A stretch of 64,000 nt of DNA from UBA6522 sp965204155 (GCA_965204155.1 OZ241971.1:3968001-4032000), one strand, 5' to 3'; positions 17,110-25,900 are shown, counted from the stretch's first letter. A program made the numbers and translations. Notes: generated by a model not told the origin, from the sequence alone.

Positions 17110-18168
17110 TCATCGCCTCCGGGAGGGAACCGGAAACGTCGGGGAATACGGTGCGTCATACGCGATCCGTATTCCGTATTCGTCGAGGAAATTCATCCCG
17201 TTCGAGAAAAGTACCGGTGGCGGCATTCCGGGCGGTGTATTCGCCTCCGTCATATAGAGGTAGTTCTCATGCCAGAAGATGCTGGCGAACGATCGTGAAC
17301 CGTCCTCATTGAGAAGTTGAATCCTGATACCTCCGATCCGGCCCTCGGTAGCAGGCCCGAAAAACGTCACCTCGCTCCCGCGTTGGAGGAAGCCGAACGC
17401 CGCATGCAAGGTCGCTCCGCGGATGTCGAACTCAACATTGTTGGCGCAAATGCCGGGGTTGTCACCGCCGCGGAGATCGCCGGTGGCGGCTTGACAGGCC
17501 TCATTCGCCTTCTCGTGCAGCTCGTTCGCCCCGTTCCAGTCGACGGCCATCGCCGAATACGTCCCGAAATCATCCTCGGCGGTATAGACGCGCGCCGGCA
17601 GAGTGATGCCGTAGCCCGTTACGAACGTCGACTCGTGGATGGTTGGTTCACCCGGGAAATTAATGCTGAAGCGATCGTCGAACGCGAGGTACTGACTCCA
17701 TTCCCGGGCGTGGACGGGAACTGTTTCGAGCGCGAATACGCCTTCCCTGAACCGAAAACCCGATTCGCCGTCCCCTTCGCGATAAATGTTGTGGCAAGCG
17801 TCGCAGACGGCGCCACGGAACTCCTCCGTCGCCTGTCGGACGGGCATTTCGGGCACATCCCAGGTGCGGCTCATCATCTCTTCCAGCCTGGCGAGACGGT
17901 CCACTCCATCCCTGACGATTTCGACCGCATCGGCGCGCTCCCGTGAGGACCAGAAACGCGGCAGGCTTCCCTGGAAGTTTCGGCGCAGGATCGCGACGCT
18001 CCGCCGGGCGTCCTGGTACGCGGCGGCCTCGACCGCCGCCTCCACGGCACCGAGGGCCTCCCGATTGGACCCCATCAAGGCGGCATAATCCTCGAGCGAG
18101 ATGTCTTCCTGTCCGGCAACTACCTGGAAGACCAGGGCGGCGGCAACACCTGCCACGATCCGACGCAT
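17110..18168 (-). CDS. Class II cytochrome c fused to EWSQY domain
   Basis: The protein has 352 residues. Residues 1-20 are a leader. Residues 21-148 match the class II cytochrome c at 13216, with the haem site CDACH at 122-126. From about residue 153 ('HAREWSQYLAFDDRF') to the end is a full EWSQY domain. In the neighbouring module the two parts are separate genes in the same order. The join is seamless in frame. This argues that the EWSQY domain works with the cytochrome, perhaps as a substrate or docking domain (inference). GAGG lies about eight bases before ATG 18168, which supports that start over an upstream one. Confidence 0.85.
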   Translation of the reverse strand: MRRIVAGVAAALVFQVVAGQEDISLEDYAALMGSNREALGAVEAAVEAAAYQDARRSVAILRRNFQGSLPRFWSSRERADAVEIVRDGVDRLARLEEMMSRTWDVPEMPVRQATEEFRGAVCDACHNIYREGDGESGFRFREGVFALETVPVHAREWSQYLAFDDRFSINFPGEPTIHESTFVTGYGITLPARVYTAEDDFGTYSAMAVDWNGANELHEKANEACQAATGDLRGGDNPGICANNVEFDIRGATLHAAFGFLQRGSEVTFFGPATEGRIGGIRIQLLNEDGSRSFASIFWHENYLYMTEANTPPGMPPPVLFSNGMNFLDEYGIRIAYDAPYSPTFPVPSRRR

Positions 18169-18236
18169 CGACGGAACCTCCCGGGCCACCAGCCTGATGT
18201 ATCGTCCCATAAACAACCTATATGGTGATGGTTGTG

Positions 18237-18269
18237 TAGACGAATGACAACGGGAGTTCCGCCATGGAG
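18237..18269. repeat. 33-bp repeat, copy 2
   Basis: This is the partner of 16524-16556 (30 of 33 bases alike). It lies in the 109-bp gap between the STN-bearing receptor and the cytochrome fusion gene, and may mark an old duplication boundary. Confidence 0.7.
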
Positions 18270-18277
18270 CGTCCTCG

Positions 18278-21200
18278 TCATCCGCCGAAATTCATCTGGA
18301 ACTCAAGGCCCCACCGATCAGGCGTTCCATACGTATAGTCGTATACACCCGCGCGGCCATTATTGCAGAAGCTGAAGTAACGTTGATCGGTGACGTTGGA
18401 TCCGAACAACGAAGCTTGCCAGGCGCCACCTGGCGGCTGGTAGTTTGCGCGCGCGCGAACGAGCGCATAAGACTGCTGATGACACTTCGACGGCGGGCCG
18501 CCTTCGAGACCGGCCGTGAAGTCGTAATCGGCCTGCCAGTACACGCTGAGGTTCGGCGTCAACGAGGCGCCGTTGGCGAGCAGGAACGTGTGCTCTACCG
18601 ATGTGGTAACCGTCCACTCCGGCGAGAAGTCGCGGATCGTCACGCTCGATCTATCAACCACCTGACCGGGAGCATCGGGATCAAACGAGGTGAACTCGCC
18701 GTATTCATTCTCGAGGTAACCAACGTCGAGGGACAGGAACCCTCCGTCCCAGGATTGTGCGCGCAGCTCGAACTCCATGCCATGGATTTCGACCGTCGAA
18801 GCATTGGTCGTGACTCCCACCTGCGTGTTCGGGCCGAAACGCCCATCGCCGTTGTCGATGTCGACGTTCTCCTGTTTGTCCGAGTAATCCATGTAGAAGA
18901 ATGTAGTTGCCAGTCGCACGCGGCCGTCGGCCAGTGTGCCCTTGAATCCGACTTCGTAGTTGGTCACGTACTCGGGTTGAATCGTGACAAGCGGCTCGAG
19001 CTCCGGCACGAAATTGATGTTGATCTCGTCGTTGAACGCCCCGCTGAGGAAGCCCTGGGAGATCGTCCCGTAGATCATGCCGCTGTCGAGCGCACCGCCT
19101 GGCGTCAGCGTGCGAGTCAGGGAGACCAGCCCCGTCGACGCCGTGAACGTGTCCTCGAGGTCGTTTGTGAAGCCGCCGAGAAACACCGAGTCGAAGCTCA
19201 GCAGAGATTCCGGAACGCACGCCTCGGTGGGTCCCGAAGCGCCCGGGTTGCTCGTGGGGAGGCCCCTCGCGATCAGGTCCGCTTCCGTGGGGGCATTCGG
19301 CAGGTTCGGGTTGTTGAGGAAGTAGATCGGGTTGGTGACGCAGGTCCCTGGAACGGTCGTATGCTCGATAAAGTCGAATTTTCGGTCCTCCGACGTGTAG
19401 CGTGCGCCGACATCCAGTGTCCAGGCGTCATTGAGGGCGAACGACACCTGCCCGAAGACCCCGAGCGACTCGTTCTCCGTGAACCCGCTCTTGGCCCCGA
19501 CGTTATAAGGCGAGCCGGTTGTCTGGTCGCTGATCCGGTCGAAGGTCGACCCGGAAGGGAAGCAGGGAATGGAGACGTCGCCGCCGACGGGATTGCCATT
19601 CGCGTCGAGCGTAAAGTCGTTTCTGAGCAACGCCCAGTTCGCCTTGAGAGCTCTGAGGCACTCCAGACCGCCGTTTTGGTCACGGTTGTTGTACCAGTGC
19701 GTGCCTGCCATGAAGCTGAGCCTGTCGCCGGTGTCCGCCGAGAAAAGCAGTTCCAGAGTATCCGAATCAAGATCCTGGCCCGCTCCCCAGCGTGCGCCAC
19801 CGAAGGCGTCTGCGCGCACCGGCGTGTAGTCGGCGTCCTTGAAAGAAAAATTGGTTTGGGTCATTCGGCTGGCAGTCAGCGTGACGTTCAGGTTCTCGAA
19901 GCTGCCTGTCGCGCCAGTCGGCTCCCACTGGGCAGTTGCGCTGTAGAACGCCATTTCCCGGTCCACGAACCCGTCATGTCCTGCCGATGTCACGTACTCG
20001 CCAAGCTGGTTGTCCAGCGTGCAGTTGTTCCAGAAGTCGAGCGTCGCGCCCGGATAGATCCGATCGAGGTTGCCGACACCTTTGAAGCTGCCCCAGCGAT
20101 TGACACCGTCGTCGTAGGCCTGGTACCCGGAGACATCGAAACCCGCAGCCGCCATACCATCCAACGCAGCTTGGCTGGGGTGTACTCTGCATTGTCCGCC
20201 AGTCTGGTCGCTGGCGTCGATATTGGCACGCATTGCCAAATCGATCGTCCAATTGCCGTTGGGCGCGATACGAAGACTGCCCGCCAGCGATTGCACATCC
20301 CATGCCCCGTAGTTTCGGTTCAGCGACCGGTTGAAGTAATGGCCGTCGTAGGTTTCCCTGCCGACGGCAAGGCGCCCCCAGACTGTGTCGCTGAACGGTA
20401 CATTGATCATTCCTCTGAAATCCCTTTGACCGAAGTAGCCACCCCGCAACATGATGTCGGCGTCAAACTCCCGTTGAGGTTTGTTGCTGATGTACTGGAT
20501 CGCACCACCGTTGGCGTTCTTGCCGAACAGGGTGCCCTGAGGACCTCGCAGGATCTCGACCCGCTCCATGTCCAGCGTACTGAGGACACGCGCTCCGCTG
20601 GCAATGTAGTGGCCGTCCAGATAAAGTGCCGAGCCCGCCGATCTCGTGCCTCCGCCGCTTCCACCGCCTCCGATGCCGCGAATGAACAGCACGGCCGCAC
20701 CCCGGCCATCCGTCTCGCGGAACGAGACGTTGGGAACGAAGTCGCTGATGTCCTTGATGTCGTGGATGCTCATGCTTTCCATCGTGGCCGCGCTGATCGC
20801 CGCGACGGAGAGTGGAAGGTCCTGATAGTTTTCTTCACGCCGCCGGGCCGTAATCACGATCTCTTCCAGCATCGCCGCGGCAGATGCCGACTGCGACTCC
20901 CGGGCAGGCGCGTTGTTGGCGGCTCCGCCCGCGAATATCCCCGCGAAGAATCCTGCAATCGCGTTGCGCCGTGTGTTTGCCGCTACGTTCTCCTGCTCGA
21001 TAACCGGGCTGTCCTCCTCTCGGACAATCAGTGCGCCATCACGTCCGATCAGCGGGCGCAGGCCTGTTCCGTCGAGAAGTCTGTGCGCCGCACCCTCGAT
21101 GGAATACTCGCCATGCACGGCGTTCGCAGTCTTGTCCCGTACCGTCTCGTACGGGACGATGAACGTCAGACCTGCCTGATCCGCGAAATCGATGAGCGAC

Positions 21201-21406
21201 AGGACGGCCTGCTGTCGAGGAATGTCAAAGAGAAAGATGTCGCCGTCACCGATATCCGCAGCTCGTAACGAGTGCGATGCCAGCAAGAGCAGGACAACGG
21301 CACATAGCGATGCCCAACCGTCAGCCTCAACCACGCGCTTGAGCAATCGCGAGTTGATTCGGCGATTGAGAATGGAAATTCCCCCATGATGATCACAAAG
21401 AGGCAT
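18278..21406 (-). CDS. FecA-like TonB-dependent receptor with STN signalling domain
   Basis: The protein has 1042 residues. The leader runs to about residue 50 after a long charged N-terminus. The STN domain (58-130, 'IPRQQAVLSLIDFADQAGL') is the part that touches FecR-type proteins. Residues 143-168 ('NTRRNAIAGFFAGIFAGGAA') look like a signal peptide stranded inside the protein. The TonB box follows ('EEIVITARRR', 181-190), then plug and barrel. fecR- and fecI-like genes lie directly upstream on the same strand. So it should both import a ligand and report its presence to the sigma factor. The ligand is unknown. The barrel middle is almost identical in DNA to that of the receptor at 13681. 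Confidence 0.93.
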   Translation of the reverse strand: MPLCDHHGGISILNRRINSRLLKRVVEADGWASLCAVVLLLLASHSLRAADIGDGDIFLFDIPRQQAVLSLIDFADQAGLTFIVPYETVRDKTANAVHGEYSIEGAAHRLLDGTGLRPLIGRDGALIVREEDSPVIEQENVAANTRRNAIAGFFAGIFAGGAANNAPARESQSASAAAMLEEIVITARRREENYQDLPLSVAAISAATMESMSIHDIKDISDFVPNVSFRETDGRGAAVLFIRGIGGGGSGGGTRSAGSALYLDGHYIASGARVLSTLDMERVEILRGPQGTLFGKNANGGAIQYISNKPQREFDADIMLRGGYFGQRDFRGMINVPFSDTVWGRLAVGRETYDGHYFNRSLNRNYGAWDVQSLAGSLRIAPNGNWTIDLAMRANIDASDQTGGQCRVHPSQAALDGMAAAGFDVSGYQAYDDGVNRWGSFKGVGNLDRIYPGATLDFWNNCTLDNQLGEYVTSAGHDGFVDREMAFYSATAQWEPTGATGSFENLNVTLTASRMTQTNFSFKDADYTPVRADAFGGARWGAGQDLDSDTLELLFSADTGDRLSFMAGTHWYNNRDQNGGLECLRALKANWALLRNDFTLDANGNPVGGDVSIPCFPSGSTFDRISDQTTGSPYNVGAKSGFTENESLGVFGQVSFALNDAWTLDVGARYTSEDRKFDFIEHTTVPGTCVTNPIYFLNNPNLPNAPTEADLIARGLPTSNPGASGPTEACVPESLLSFDSVFLGGFTNDLEDTFTASTGLVSLTRTLTPGGALDSGMIYGTISQGFLSGAFNDEININFVPELEPLVTIQPEYVTNYEVGFKGTLADGRVRLATTFFYMDYSDKQENVDIDNGDGRFGPNTQVGVTTNASTVEIHGMEFELRAQSWDGGFLSLDVGYLENEYGEFTSFDPDAPGQVVDRSSVTIRDFSPEWTVTTSVEHTFLLANGASLTPNLSVYWQADYDFTAGLEGGPPSKCHQQSYALVRARANYQPPGGAWQASLFGSNVTDQRYFSFCNNGRAGVYDYTYGTPDRWGLEFQMNFGG

Positions 21407-21443
21407 AACTTGTGACCTGCGTAATCCCGAGCGGCCGGCGACG

Positions 21444-22484
21444 TTACGGCGGCGCGCTCAGAAGGATCGTGTCATCATCTATCCGTTCGTAAGAAATGTT
21501 GAAGTTCTCGCGCAATGCGGCCAACAGACCATCGACATCGCCTGTCTGGAACAGCCCCAGGACACGCACTCTCTTCGAGTCGTCATCCAGGAAACGAAAC
21601 TCTACGGAGGTATAGCGAGAGATTTCCGTGATCGCCTCTTCCAGCGACTCTCCCCTGAAGATCAGATTGCCTTCAGTCCAGGACAGTTTGACCTCGATCT
21701 CCTCCGGCTCGACCGTACTGAGCTCCTCTTCAGAGGACCCAAGGATTATCTCCTGTCCTGCTGAAACGGAAACTGCCGACGGCGGCAGTATCGACGGACT
21801 GTCCGGATTGTCTCCGAAGGCAGTACCTTCAAGAATGCCGACGATTACGATTCCATCCGTCACGAGAAGCTCGATACGCTGATCGTTCGTGATCTCCACA
21901 TTGAACTCGGTCCCGACGGCCTGAACGACGTGATCGTTGGCGATCACGCTGAACCGGCGACCGGGATCGTGACTGACGTGGACGTGTATCTCGCCTCGCT
22001 CCAAGGTGACGAGCCTGCGTTCCTCCGTAAAGCTCACTTCAATCAAAGTGTTCGTGTTGAGCGTAACCCGGGTGCCATCCGGCAATTCGACGGCGGCCTG
22101 CTCACCGATGGCGGTTTCGTGCAGATTCGTCGCAGGCCCGGTAACTGTCTGCACGGAATCGGTAGCCAGGTACAGCTCGGTACCCACCCATATACCGACG
22201 GCGGCGACCGCCACGGACGCCGCCAGCCGCAGCGGCAATCGCACGGGTTTTCGTTCTTGTGCCGGGGCGTGCGGAAAGATTTCCGACAATCGGGACAGCG
22301 TATCCATACGGTCCCACAACTTTGTCATTTCAAGAAGAACAGCGCGGTTTTCGTCGCTCTGAGACAGCCATCTCCTCAGAGCTTCTTCTTCATCCGCCGC
22401 AAGGCCCTTGTCCATTCGAGCGATCCAGATGCTCGCTTCCTCATACACTTCATCGTCGGCCGGAAACTCGTACAACGGTTTCAT
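21444..22484 (-). CDS. FecR-family anti-sigma/sigma-activating membrane protein
   Basis: The protein has 346 residues. The N-terminal cytoplasmic part ('EEASIWIARMDKG', 'RRWLSQSDENRAVL') is the usual sigma-binding domain. One membrane helix spans about 85-102. The periplasmic FecR domain follows ('GEIHVHVSHDPGRRFSVIA'), and the C-terminal part ('RGESLEEAITEISRYT') resembles an STN-like fold. It should relay the state of the outer-membrane receptor to the sigma factor. ATG 22484 has AAGGTGG upstream and overlaps the sigma gene's stop by four bases (ATGA), so the two are translationally coupled. The receptor starts 38 bp downstream. Confidence 0.9.
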   Translation of the reverse strand: MKPLYEFPADDEVYEEASIWIARMDKGLAADEEEALRRWLSQSDENRAVLLEMTKLWDRMDTLSRLSEIFPHAPAQERKPVRLPLRLAASVAVAAVGIWVGTELYLATDSVQTVTGPATNLHETAIGEQAAVELPDGTRVTLNTNTLIEVSFTEERRLVTLERGEIHVHVSHDPGRRFSVIANDHVVQAVGTEFNVEITNDQRIELLVTDGIVIVGILEGTAFGDNPDSPSILPPSAVSVSAGQEIILGSSEEELSTVEPEEIEVKLSWTEGNLIFRGESLEEAITEISRYTSVEFRFLDDDSKRVRVLGLFQTGDVDGLLAALRENFNISYERIDDDTILLSAPP

Positions 22485-23065
22485 GAGCGATCCACCTTGT
22501 TCACGCTCCCCCATCCAGAGTTCCGCCTGCGCATGTTTCCACGTCCAAGGGCCTTGGCTCTACGTTTCATCATGAAAAGTGTGCACCGTTTCATGCCATT
22601 TGCAATGTGCTTCTCCACTGTGCTTTCACTCAGCTTCAATTCTCGCGCAATTTCACGTTGCGTGTATCCGTAGACTTTCTTCAGTACGAACGCACGACGG
22701 CACTGAATCGGCAAGTGCCTGACCGCATCGCAAAAGTCCGAGAACTCTTCGTCCGCCGTGACCTGATCAAACGTTTCATCTTCAAGGCGATGATGGTCAG
22801 CCAGGGCAGCGGTCCCGGGGTCCTCACTGCACACGGTAAGCCGCGTTTCCGCGCGTTTTGCGTAGTCCAGCGCCAGATTACGGGCCGTCTTGTAGAGGAA
22901 CGACCGCGGCGCCCTGATCTCCTGTCTGTGTTCAGCCTGGCAGGCGCGGACGTACGTCTCCTGGACAATATCCTCGACTTCCCTGGGGGGCACAATCCCC
23001 CGTACAGCCCTCTCGAGATTAGGCCGTAGCGAGACGAAAACTCCGGTGAGATTTCCTTTACGCAC
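22481..23065 (-). CDS. FecI-like ECF sigma factor
   Basis: The protein has 194 residues. Region 2 is seen in 'VEDIVQETYVRACQAE' and 'RSFLYKTARNLALDYAKR', and region 4 in 'LPIQCRRAFVLKKVYGYTQ' followed by 'REIARELKLSESTVEKHI'. These are the marks of FecI-type ECF sigma factors, released by a FecR protein when the receptor binds its ligand. A basic tail follows. It heads the run fecI-like, fecR-like, STN receptor, and plausibly drives the genes downstream towards 9863 (inference). The 91 bp upstream (23066-23156) hold no gene, and I see no clear Fur box there. Confidence 0.9.
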   Translation of the reverse strand: MRKGNLTGVFVSLRPNLERAVRGIVPPREVEDIVQETYVRACQAEHRQEIRAPRSFLYKTARNLALDYAKRAETRLTVCSEDPGTAALADHHRLEDETFDQVTADEEFSDFCDAVRHLPIQCRRAFVLKKVYGYTQREIARELKLSESTVEKHIANGMKRCTLFMMKRRAKALGRGNMRRRNSGWGSVNKVDRS

Positions 23066-23156
23066 GCACTGCTTCTTGTTCCTTAAGACGAATCAACAAG
23101 TCATTTCCACCATATTGAATCGGAAAATGGCAGTTCGATTATTCAGCTCCGGGCTT

Positions 23157-24197
23157 TCAGTCCAGGTACGGGATATGACACTCCACCTCGATGAACTCGT
23201 AGTTTTCCTGGTAGAGCTTCTTCCAGACCATCTCCCAGGGCTCGTAGAGGTGCCCGGGGTCGTTGATGATCATCTCCATCTCCACCATGGGACCCTGTGT
23301 CGGGTCGTCGAGGCGGCGATAGGTCTCAACCGTCGTGACCTGGTCCGTGAGTTGGTTGCCCTCCGTGCCGGTCGGGCCGGCCGTGATATGCGTCGACTCG
23401 ATGATGAGCCGATCACCCTCATACCGCGCTGTCGAGCGCCCGAGTTTCGCGTGCCCGTCGCCCGGAACAGCGGCGCCGCGGCCGTCAAGATAGATCTCGC
23501 GCACGCCGGCGTACTCCTCGTAGGAGAGCACGACGCGGTCAGCGAACTGCTCGATTCGCACCGGATGGGGCGTGTAGCCGGCCTGGCGGATCAGCGTCGG
23601 ATTCTCGCACGCAACCTGCGGGTCGTTTGCGGGGTCCCATTCGGCCTGCATCGCGGCGCCCGCCTCGTTGAACGGTGGCGCGCGATGGTCGAAGAAAGCC
23701 GGGCGGCCGCGGCCGCGGCCCCAGGTGCCCGTCAGGTTTGGAAGGCCGTCGGCCCGAGTGAGCGAAAGTGAGAGGATCTCGGCGGGCTCCCTGCTGTCCG
23801 CAAAGTTCTCCAGGGGAATATCCCGCAATACGATCTTCGACTCGGGGTCCAGAACCGCGACGGATTCCATGGAAATCATGGGCCGGTTGTTGCGGCCCGC
23901 GCGGCCATTGATTCGGACATGATCGCCGCTTGAGAGCGTATCCGCCGACCAGCCGGCGCTGCGCAAACCGGTCGCGGAACTACCCTCGACCATCCAGGTC
24001 TCGGAAGCGCCGTCATCGTCGGTTACGGCGATATAGAGCAGTACGTGAGGGTTTCTGAACACGTAACGGTCCACGACGCCTTCGCGCATGATCCGCTCGT
24101 CAGTGAACGACGCAGCGAAGGAATGGTGGGCATGGACGGCGGTAACGCCCAGGGGTACGGTGAGCAATGCTCCGAAAGCGATCCATAGGGGCCTCAT
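23157..24197 (-). CDS. Long DUF6152 family periplasmic protein
   Basis: The protein has 346 residues. The leader (1-23) ends VHA, followed by His24-His25-Ser. 'FRNPHVLLYI' keeps the second histidine. The C-terminal part has 'QAEWDPANDPQVACENP', which differs from the 'LQCIPPGMP' pattern of the 5392 and 9863 copies. It is the complete version of the partial gene at 1-344. Its function is unknown. It is last in block B, 75 bp after the short DUF6152 gene, and ends 91 bp before the sigma-factor gene. Confidence 0.85.
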   Translation of the reverse strand: MRPLWIAFGALLTVPLGVTAVHAHHSFAASFTDERIMREGVVDRYVFRNPHVLLYIAVTDDDGASETWMVEGSSATGLRSAGWSADTLSSGDHVRINGRAGRNNRPMISMESVAVLDPESKIVLRDIPLENFADSREPAEILSLSLTRADGLPNLTGTWGRGRGRPAFFDHRAPPFNEAGAAMQAEWDPANDPQVACENPTLIRQAGYTPHPVRIEQFADRVVLSYEEYAGVREIYLDGRGAAVPGDGHAKLGRSTARYEGDRLIIESTHITAGPTGTEGNQLTDQVTTVETYRRLDDPTQGPMVEMEMIINDPGHLYEPWEMVWKKLYQENYEFIEVECHIPYLD

Positions 24198-24272
24198 AAG
24201 TTCACCTCCAACTCACTCGTCAGCCACACGGCGACACGGGCGCCGGGGCTGGCGCGCTCTGATTCGCGCTTC

Positions 24273-24671
24273 TCAATTCCAGGCTCTCTCAACGCCGTGC
24301 CCACGCGCCAAGTCGCCGTGCATCGGCGTCACGAAACCGGACACGCAGCCCGGCGCGCCGTCTTTCAGAGGATGGCAGCGCATCTTGATCCGGTCGCCCG
24401 GCCGTATGTGGTCTTCAGTGACGCCGGCCGCCCGAATCGAGGGCGGACTCCCGCCCTCCATGACCCACGTCTGCACCTGTCCCTGTTCATCCTCGACATC
24501 CAGGTAAATCCAGGTGTGCGGAAACAACCAGTGGACCTGGTTCACGGTACCCTCCAGGTCCACCAGCGTATTGAGGTCGAAATTGGAGCGGGAGTGGTGC
24601 GCACCGGCAGGCAGGACCGCAGCAATCGCGCACAGGGCTGCCGAAACCAGAACCAGCGATCGATACGGCAT
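24273..24671 (-). CDS. Short DUF6152 family periplasmic protein
   Basis: This 132-residue protein differs from the copy at 362-760 in only a few residues. The leader ends AGA, and His25-His26-Ser begin the predicted mature chain. Histidine 52, cysteines 99 and 109 and the 'MHGD...GHGVERAW' tail are all present. ATG 24671 is the only ATG in the region, which settles the start for both copies. It follows the EWSQY gene by 27 bp. Confidence 0.83.
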   Translation of the reverse strand: MPYRSLVLVSAALCAIAAVLPAGAHHSRSNFDLNTLVDLEGTVNQVHWLFPHTWIYLDVEDEQGQVQTWVMEGGSPPSIRAAGVTEDHIRPGDRIKMRCHPLKDGAPGCVSGFVTPMHGDLARGHGVERAWN

Positions 24672-24698
24672 CCTGAACACTCCTGAATTCACGCCAGC

Positions 24699-25427
24699 TC
24701 ACCGCGTGCGGTGTGGAACCGGATAGAGTGGCGAATATCGTTCCCCATAAGTAATCCGCCTGCCTTCCTCGTCGAGGAAACCCAACGATGTCGAGAAGAG
24801 CAGCGGCGGCGGCATGCCCGATGGCGCGGTCGCGTTGGCTATGAAGAGGTGATAGTTGTGCCAGAAAAGAACGGCATACGCCCGCGAGCCGTCATTGTTC
24901 AGAAGCTGGATCCCGATACCTTCAACCATCTCGGTGTTGGCCGACCCGAGATGCGTCACCTCGCTTCCGGGTTCCATGAGACGGAAGGCGGCGTCGAGCG
25001 TGGCCCCCCGGATCTCCCTCTCGTAGTAAAGGCGACTGCAGTGGCCCGGGTTGTCACCGCCGCGAAGATCACCGGTGGCAAGTTCACAGGCCTCGTAGGC
25101 TTCGGCATGCAGCGCCTCGGCTTCGCTCCAGTCAACGGCTGTCACGGTATACGTTCCGAAGTCATCTTCGGCGGTATAGGTACGCGCCGGCAGGGTGAAC
25201 CCGTATTCGGTCTCGTACGTCGTCTCGTCAATGGATGGATCAGTCGGTAAATCGATGCTGAAGCGGTCATCGAATGCGAGATACTGGCTCCATTCCTGCG
25301 CCTGGCCGGGCAGCGCTGCGAACGCGAGTGCCAGCGTGGCCCCGGCGAACGTGACCCCTCCTGACGCCGTCGAATTGAATCGGGTTCGAATTGGCGCCTT
25401 CCATCGCCCGGATCTGCAGAGGTTCAT
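24699..25427 (-). CDS. EWSQY-family periplasmic protein with recombinant 5' end
   Basis: About 242 residues from ATG 25427; a GTG at 25436 is also possible. From 'FAGATLALAFAALPGQAQ' onward it matches the copy at 788. The first 20 or so residues ('CRSGRWKAPIRTRFNSTASG') do not. The DNA for them (25377-25417) is a piece of a short DUF6152 gene read in another frame. The result is still a plausible leader: a basic n-region, a hydrophobic core and 'GQAQ'. So the gene may be functional with a new start. Family blocks ('DLRGGDNP', 'GFLDEEGRR') are intact. Confidence 0.75.
   Translation of the reverse strand: MNLCRSGRWKAPIRTRFNSTASGGVTFAGATLALAFAALPGQAQEWSQYLAFDDRFSIDLPTDPSIDETTYETEYGFTLPARTYTAEDDFGTYTVTAVDWSEAEALHAEAYEACELATGDLRGGDNPGHCSRLYYEREIRGATLDAAFRLMEPGSEVTHLGSANTEMVEGIGIQLLNNDGSRAYAVLFWHNYHLFIANATAPSGMPPPLLFSTSLGFLDEEGRRITYGERYSPLYPVPHRTR
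25377..25417. repeat. 41-bp fragment of a short DUF6152 gene
   Basis: This matches 12138-12178 at 37 of 41 bases in the same orientation. There it encodes part of 'MEGANPNSIRLAG' of the short DUF6152 protein. Here it encodes the new n-region of an EWSQY-family leader in a different frame. Confidence 0.85.
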
Positions 25428-25468
25428 GGACTGCACGTAAGCTTCTACTATAAATCAGATAGTTATTA

Positions 25469-25900
25469 TCACGTACTAAAGTAATGTCTTCTAACCAGGA
25501 GACAGCCGAGCACGGCAGGAATGGCCATCCGCAAGTGCGCGATTTCGGCGCCGATGAAGGGTGCGCGCAGTTCGGCCATGAAGGGAGCGCCGATCCAGAA
25601 CGGTGCGTAAAAGCCGAACATCGTAACCAGCATGATCCACCACATCGCGGGACTTCGGAATTTCGGCGCGAGGAACATGATGGCCAGGATCACCGCACTG
25701 GCCGTGAGGTCGCCCACGCCTTCGCGAAAGAAGTGGTAGTAGCTGTGGGATTGGAGGAAGGAAGTTTCGGTCAGCAGGGAATCCGGATCGCCAATATGAT
25801 CGAACGTGGCGGATATCGGTACATAGCCGGCCACGAGTCCGAACATGACCAATACGCGGGCGGTCCAGATGTTTGTGAGTTGGTCCAGAAGCTTGGCCAT
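25469..25900 (-). CDS. Small four-helix membrane protein, function unknown
   Basis: About 143 residues, nearly identical to the copy at 1501-1935, with the same four hydrophobic segments and the 'HSYYHFFREGVGDL' loop. The frame is open further upstream to 26008, but that part is not conserved and contains no leader. The paired-ATG arrangement before 'AKLLDQLTNIW' is the same as in the other copies; I use the second ATG. It lies between the SnoaL-like and EWSQY genes. Confidence 0.75.
   Translation of the reverse strand: MAKLLDQLTNIWTARVLVMFGLVAGYVPISATFDHIGDPDSLLTETSFLQSHSYYHFFREGVGDLTASAVILAIMFLAPKFRSPAMWWIMLVTMFGFYAPFWIGAPFMAELRAPFIGAEIAHLRMAIPAVLGCLLVRRHYFST

Noticed and set aside
18383..21268. 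Long open frame (961 codons) on the + strand
   Set aside because: It mirrors the second receptor gene and has the same shadow composition; the minus frame has full receptor motifs.
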